Assembly (NCBI GenBank): GCA_021442155.1
Contig: CM038222.1
Coordinates: forward strand, 19,478,923-19,542,922
Length of the DNA: 64,000 nucleotides
Origin: Cymbidium sinense
Lineage: Eukaryota; Streptophyta; Magnoliopsida; Asparagales; Orchidaceae
Direction of reading: 5' to 3'
In this document: positions 59,212-64,000 of the stretch, one piece after another
Layout: each line of letters opens with the position of its first letter
Position numbering within the stretch: the first letter of the stretch is position 1
The notes under the pieces: model-generated
Told to the model about the DNA's origin: nothing
Databases searched by the model: none
Seen by the model: only the letters and a program-made list of their open reading frames with translations
Program-made: the position numbers and the translations under genes

Positions 59212-59661
59212 TTTTTTAACATTTCTTCTTTTCAATTTCATTAACCAAGTAGCACCCTAAGTTTTCTATGAGATAAATGATGACATAAATAAAAATAAGC
59301 ACCCATAGAGAAAATCAAAACCCAAGATAAGTAGAACCGTCTCTATTATAAAGACACAGTTCCATAAGTAGCAAATCGGATCCCCGTTCTTCAGTTTCTC
59401 CAGTTCCCATCAGAACCACCTCTCAGTAGGATTAGCCATTATTTCCCAGATCTCTCCAACTGCCACCTCCATGGCTATAACCTCCATCGCTCCTCTCACC
59501 ACCATAACCACCACTACTCCGACCATAACCTCCACATGCACCAGCACCTTCATAACCCACACCAATACTGTGATAACTATCGCCTCTACCTTTGCCACCA
59601 CCAAAGATCTAGACTGTGCCTAGTTGACGGTCATGTTCATCGAGGTTCTACCCATTCTTAG
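59212..59661 (-). pseudogene. GRP7/8-like 3' fragment, copy 6
   Basis: Counterpart of copy 4. The upstream end reads NGRTSMNMTVN, a stop, then AQSRS, matching the RRM end. The C terminus GNWRN followed by TGA is kept at about 59391-59408. A deletion near 59420 removes part of the tail before the C terminus. The UTR begins directly after the T-run at ACATTTCTTC, as in copy 4. Confidence 0.82.
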
Positions 59662-60950
59662 GGTTTAGGGTTAGTTTAGGGCTTAGGGTTTATGGTATGT
59701 GGTTTAGGGTTTAGTTTAGTTTAGGTTTTTGGGGTTTAGGTTTTAGGGTTTAGGTTTTAGGTTTAGGTTGGGTTTAGGGTTTTTTAGGGTTTAGGTTTTA
59801 GGGTTTAGGGTTTTAGGTTTAGTTTAGGGTTTAGGATTAACTGTTTAGGGTTTAGGGTTTTAGTTTAGGGTTTAGGGTTGTAGGTTTAGGGTCGTAGGTT
59901 TAGGGTTTAGGGTTTAGGGTTAGTTTTAGGGTTTAAGGTTTATGGTTTAGGATTTAAGGTTTAGGGTTTTTTTTAAAATTAAGTAAACCGGTAGGTTTAG
60001 GTTTATTTAGCTTATTTCTTATTTTTTTTAGTTTATTTGAGTTTTTATTTTTAATTAGGTTAATTTTTTATTTTTATTTAGTTTAGTTTATTTCTTTTAG
60101 CTTTATTTATTTTAGTATAGGTTTTTTATTTTTTTTATTTTTAGGTTTAGGTTTATTTTTTAGTTGTCTTATTTTTTTTATTTTTGGGTTTAGGTTTTAT
60201 TTTTTTATTTTTAGGTTTAGGTTTGGTTTTATTTTATTTTTTTAGGTTTAGGTTTTTATTTTATTTTTTTAGGTTTAGGTTTTAGGTTTTTATTTTAGTT
60301 TTATTTTTAGGTTTTATTTTTTAGTTGAGGTTTAGGTTTATTTTTAGTTTATTTATTTTTCTTAGGTTTAGGTTTTGGTTTAGGTTTAGGTTTAGGTTTA
60401 GGTTTAGGTTTAGGTTTAGGTTTGGTATATTTTCATTTTGGTTTAGGTTTACTTTATTTATTTTATTTTATTTTTATTTTAGGTTTAAGTTTTTATTTAT
60501 TTAATGGGTTTTATTTTATTTTATATTTTTTATTTTAGTTTAGTTTAGGTTTTTGATAAACTTTAATTTTAGGTTTTATTTAGTTTAGGTTTTTAGGGTT
60601 TATAGTTTAGGGTTAGTTTAGGGTTTAGGGTTTAGGATTTATGGTTAGTTTAGAGTTTAGGGTTTAGGGTTAGTTCATGGTTTTAGGTTAGTTTAGGGTT
60701 TAGGATTAGGTTTAGGTTTAGGGTTCAAGGTTTAGGGTTTAAGGTTGGTTTTAGGTTTAGGTTTATGGATTTAGGGTTTAGGTTTAGTTTAGTGTTTAGG
60801 GTTTATTTTAGTTTAGGGTTTAGGGTTTTATTTTAGGGTTTAGAGTTTTATAGTTTAGTTTATAGTTTAGGTTTAAATTTAGGTTTTAGGTTTAGGGTTT
60901 AGTTTTAGTTTAGTGTTTAGAGTTTAGGATTTAGGTTTAGGGTTTAAAGT

Positions 60951-61389
60951 TTTTTTAATAGAGAACAAATTCAGATTCAACATTTCTTCTTTCAATTTCA
61001 TCAACCAAGTAGCACCCCATGTTTTCATAAGCTGACATAAACCAAAAATGAGCACCCATAGAGCAAATAAAGACCTAAGATAAGATGGACCATCTCTATC
61101 ATAAAGACATTATTTCATAGCACTAGATCAGATCGGTCGTTCTTCAGTTTCTACGGTTCCCATTAGAACCACCCATGCCTCTCGAGTAGCGAGATCTGCC
61201 ATCATATCCCTGATCTCTCCTTTGCCACCACCACGGCTGTAACCTTCATCCCTCCTCTCGCCTCTATAACCACCACTGCTCCGACCACCACCTCCAGATC
61301 CCCCACCACAACTTTGATAACCATTGCAGATTTAGACAGAGCCTAGTTGATTGTGATGTTTATACTATCAAGGTTCTACCCATTCTTAG
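60951..61389 (-). pseudogene. GRP7/8-like 3' fragment, copy 7
   Basis: Counterpart of copy 5 but with fewer deletions. The stop site is at about 61144, the tail RGMGGSNGN-like, and the Gly-rich part is still legible. The upstream end gives NLDSINITIN-like sequence at CTAAGAATGGG. An A-run at 60951-60957 (T on the plus strand) precedes the UTR. Confidence 0.8.
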
Positions 61390-64000
61390 GGTTTATTGTT
61401 TAGGGTTTTAGCATTTAGGGTTTAGGGTTTAGGGTTTAGGGTTAGGGTTAGGGTTTAGGGTTTAGGGTTGTAGGTTTAAGGTTTAGGGTTAGTTTTATGG
61501 TTTAGGGTTTATGGTTTAAGATTTAGGATTTAGGGTTTAGTTTTTTTTTTAATTAACTAAACCTGTAGGTTTAGGTTTATTTCATTTATTTTCTATTTAT
61601 TTGAGTTTATTTTTATTTTTATTTTTATTTAGGTATATTTTTTATTTTTATTTAGTTTAGTTTATTCATTTTTGTTTTTCATTTCAGTTTATTTTTTTAT
61701 TTTTATTTATTTTTTATGTTTTGGTTTATTTTATAGTTGAGTTTTATTTTAATTTTATTTTTTGGGTTTAGGTTTTATTTTTTTACTTTTAGCTTTAGGT
61801 TTAGGTTTTTTACTTTTAGCTTTAGGTTTAGGTTTTTATTTTATTTTTTTAGGTTTATGTTCTAAGTTTTTATTTTAGTTTATTTTAGGTTTTATTTTTT
61901 AGTTTATGTTTATTTTAGTTGAGTTTTATATTTATTTTATTTTTAGGTTTAGGTTTAACTTTTATTTTTAGGTTTTATTTTATTTTTTTAGGTTTAGTTT
62001 TAAGTTTTATTTTCGTTTATTTTAGGTTTATTTTCTAATTTAGGATTAGGTTTATTTTATTTATTAGGTTTATTTATTTTAGGTTTTATTTTATTTTTTA
62101 GGTTTAGTTTTTTAGGTTTTATTTTTTCGTTTGTTTTAGGTTTTATTTTTTAATTTATGATTAGGTTTTTTTAGTTTATTTTATTTTATTTAGTTTAGGT
62201 TTAGGTTTATGTTTTATTTATTTTAGTTTAGGTTTAGGTTTATTTTATTTTATTTATTTTACTTTTATTTTAGGTTTAGGCTTTTTTTTAGTTTAGGGTT
62301 TAGATTTTATTTTTTATTTATTCTTAGGTTTTATTTTTAGGTTTATTTTTTTAGGTTTAGGTTTTTATTTAGTTTTTATTTTCTTTTATTTTAGTTTTAT
62401 TTTAATTTTAGTTTTTATTTTATTTTTTAGTTTAGTTTAGGTTTTTATTTATTTTATTAGTTTATTTTAATTTTAATTTTATTTTATTTTTAGGTTTAGG
62501 TTCAGGTTTTAGTTTAGGTTTTGATTTGATTTTATTTTATTTTATTTTATTTTATTTAGATCTATGTTTTTTATTTATTTAGTTTTATTTTATTTTATTT
62601 TATTTTATTTTATTTAAGTTTAGGTTTTATTTATTTATTTTTTAGCTTTATTTAGTTTAGGTTTAGGTTTTTATGTTTTGAGGGTCTAGGGTTTAGGGTT
62701 TAGGGTTCAGGGTTTATGGTTCATGGTTTAGGGTTTGGGGTTTAGGGTTCTAGGTTTTAGGGTTTAGGGTTTAGGGTTTAGTTTAGGTTTAGGTTTAAGT
62801 TTATAGGTTATAAGTTTAGGTTTAGTGTTTTTTAGGTTTTGGGTTTATAGTTTTAGTTTAGGGTTTAGGTTTAGATTAGGAGTATTGATTTAGAATTATT
62901 TTGGGTTTAGGGTTTTAGGGTTTAGGAGTTTATTTAGGTTTAGGTTTAAGGTTTAAGTTTATAGGTTTAGTTTAAGTTTAGGTATGTGGGTTTTTAGTTT
63001 TAGGGTTTAGTTAGTTTATAATTTTAATTTTAGTTTTGGGTTTGGGTTTAGGGTTTAGGGTTTAGGGCTTAGGGTTTTAGGGTTTAGGGTTGTAGGTTTA
63101 GGGTTTAGAGTTTTAGGATTTAGGGATTAGGGTTAAGGTTTTTTTTAAAATAAAACAAGTAAGTTTAAACTATTTGGTTTAGTTTATTTGATTTAGGTTT
63201 ATTTTATTTTATTTAGTTTAGTTTATTTATTTTAGGTTTATTTATTTTAAGGATTTTTTTATTTAGTTTGATTTTAGGTTTATTTATTTATTTTATATTT
63301 TATTTTATTTATTTTATATTTATTTATTTTTTAGGTTTAGGTTTAGTTTATTTTTTTAGGTTTAGGTTTAGGTTTAAGTTTTATTTTTAGTTTAGGTTTA
63401 GGTTTATTTTTATTTTATTTTAGGTTAAGGTTTAGGTTTTATTTATTTAGTTTTTATTTTATTTTATTTTATTATTAGGTTTATTTTATTTTTTTTTAGT
63501 TTAGGTTTTATTTATTTTATTTTAGTTTATTTTTATTAGATTATTTTATTTTATTTTTAGGTTTAGGTTTAGGTTTTAATTTAGGTTTTAGTTTTATTTT
63601 ATTTTTTATTTTATTTAGGTTTAGGTTTCTTTATTTATATTATTTTTATATTTTATTTAGTTTAGGTTTATGTTGTTAGGTTATTACGATTTAGGGTTTA
63701 CGATTTAGGGTTTAGGGATTAGGGTTTAGGGTTTTAGGGATTAGGGTTTTAGGTTTCTTTAGGTGTTTAGGTTTAGGTTTAGTGTTTAGTTTAATTTTAG
63801 GTTTAGGGAGGTTTAGGGTTTAGGTTTAGGGGTTTAGGTTTATTTAAGTTTACTTTAGTTTAAATTTAGGTTTAGTTAGTTAGGTTTTAGAGTTTAGGGT
63901 TTTAGGGTTTTAGGTTTAAGTTTAGGGTTTTAGTTTAGGTTTAGGGTTTAGATTTAAGTTTAGGTTTTAAGTTTAGTTTTAGGTTTAGGTTTAAGTTTAT

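Larger units (their letters stand above)
43770..64000. repeat. Composite macro-unit 2 (partial, runs off the window)
   Basis: Same order of parts and same strands as 20526-43769, with many private small indels. Still inside the telomere-like part at the window end, matching unit 1 at about 38.2 kb. Confidence 0.85.
57353..64000. repeat. Degenerate telomere-like array, block 4 (unit 2)
   Basis: Same succession as block 3: heptamer-rich at 57480-57850, 58860-59210, 59665-59960, 60595-60950, 61390-61535, 62690-63130 and 63685 on, with G-poor stretches between. About six perfect heptamers occur at 59024-59063. Irregular details are shared with unit 1, for example the TTACTTTTAGCTTTAGG doublet at 61790/36005. 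Carries GRP copies 6 and 7. Confidence 0.92.

Overview
The window looks like gene-poor, AT-rich nuclear heterochromatin from a land plant. The evidence is long degenerate arrays of the plant telomere heptamer TTTAGGG, Ty3/gypsy pol remnants with the extra archaeal-type RNase H of the Tat lineage, a plant LINE ORF1 remnant (DUF4283 type), and fragments of a class IV glycine-rich RNA-binding protein gene (GRP7/GRP8-like). I lean towards an angiosperm, perhaps a monocot, but the species cannot be fixed from sequence alone. I see no intact protein-coding gene, tRNA, rRNA or CRISPR. All protein signals are pseudogenes.

Layout: 1-58 holds the last codons of an RGG-type protein. 95-2593 (minus) is a broken Ty3/gypsy gag. 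It is preceded, in its own reading direction, by a leader containing about 18 imperfect hairpins spaced about 65-125 bp apart (2732-4195). 4200-11245 is AT-rich LTR-like and leader-like sequence with TA and GA microsatellites. 11246-20525 is degenerate telomere-like array carrying three GRP fragments and interrupted by a LINE ORF1 remnant (about 16.70-18.39 kb).

From about 20526 a composite unit begins: LTR-like AT-rich DNA, a leader packed with TTGACC/GGTCAA, a pol pseudogene (partial protease, RT, RNase H, archaeal-type RNase H, integrase), a 3' region of degenerate tandem repeats, an AT-rich satellite, then about 12 kb of telomere-like array with GRP fragments. The same order restarts at about 43770 and runs off the window end. 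Shared stop codons and shared truncations show that the retroelement was dead before this duplication. A 100-N assembly gap lies at 46803-46902.

The GRP fragments all lie in one orientation. In GRP sense they read CCCTAAA-array, then the end of the RRM, glycine-rich tail, 3' UTR, an A-run, then CCCTAAA-array. That is the look of 5'-truncated mRNA copies embedded in and amplified with telomere-like DNA. This, the hairpin leader with covarying stems, and the roughly 23-26 kb macro-unit are the points most worth a second look.
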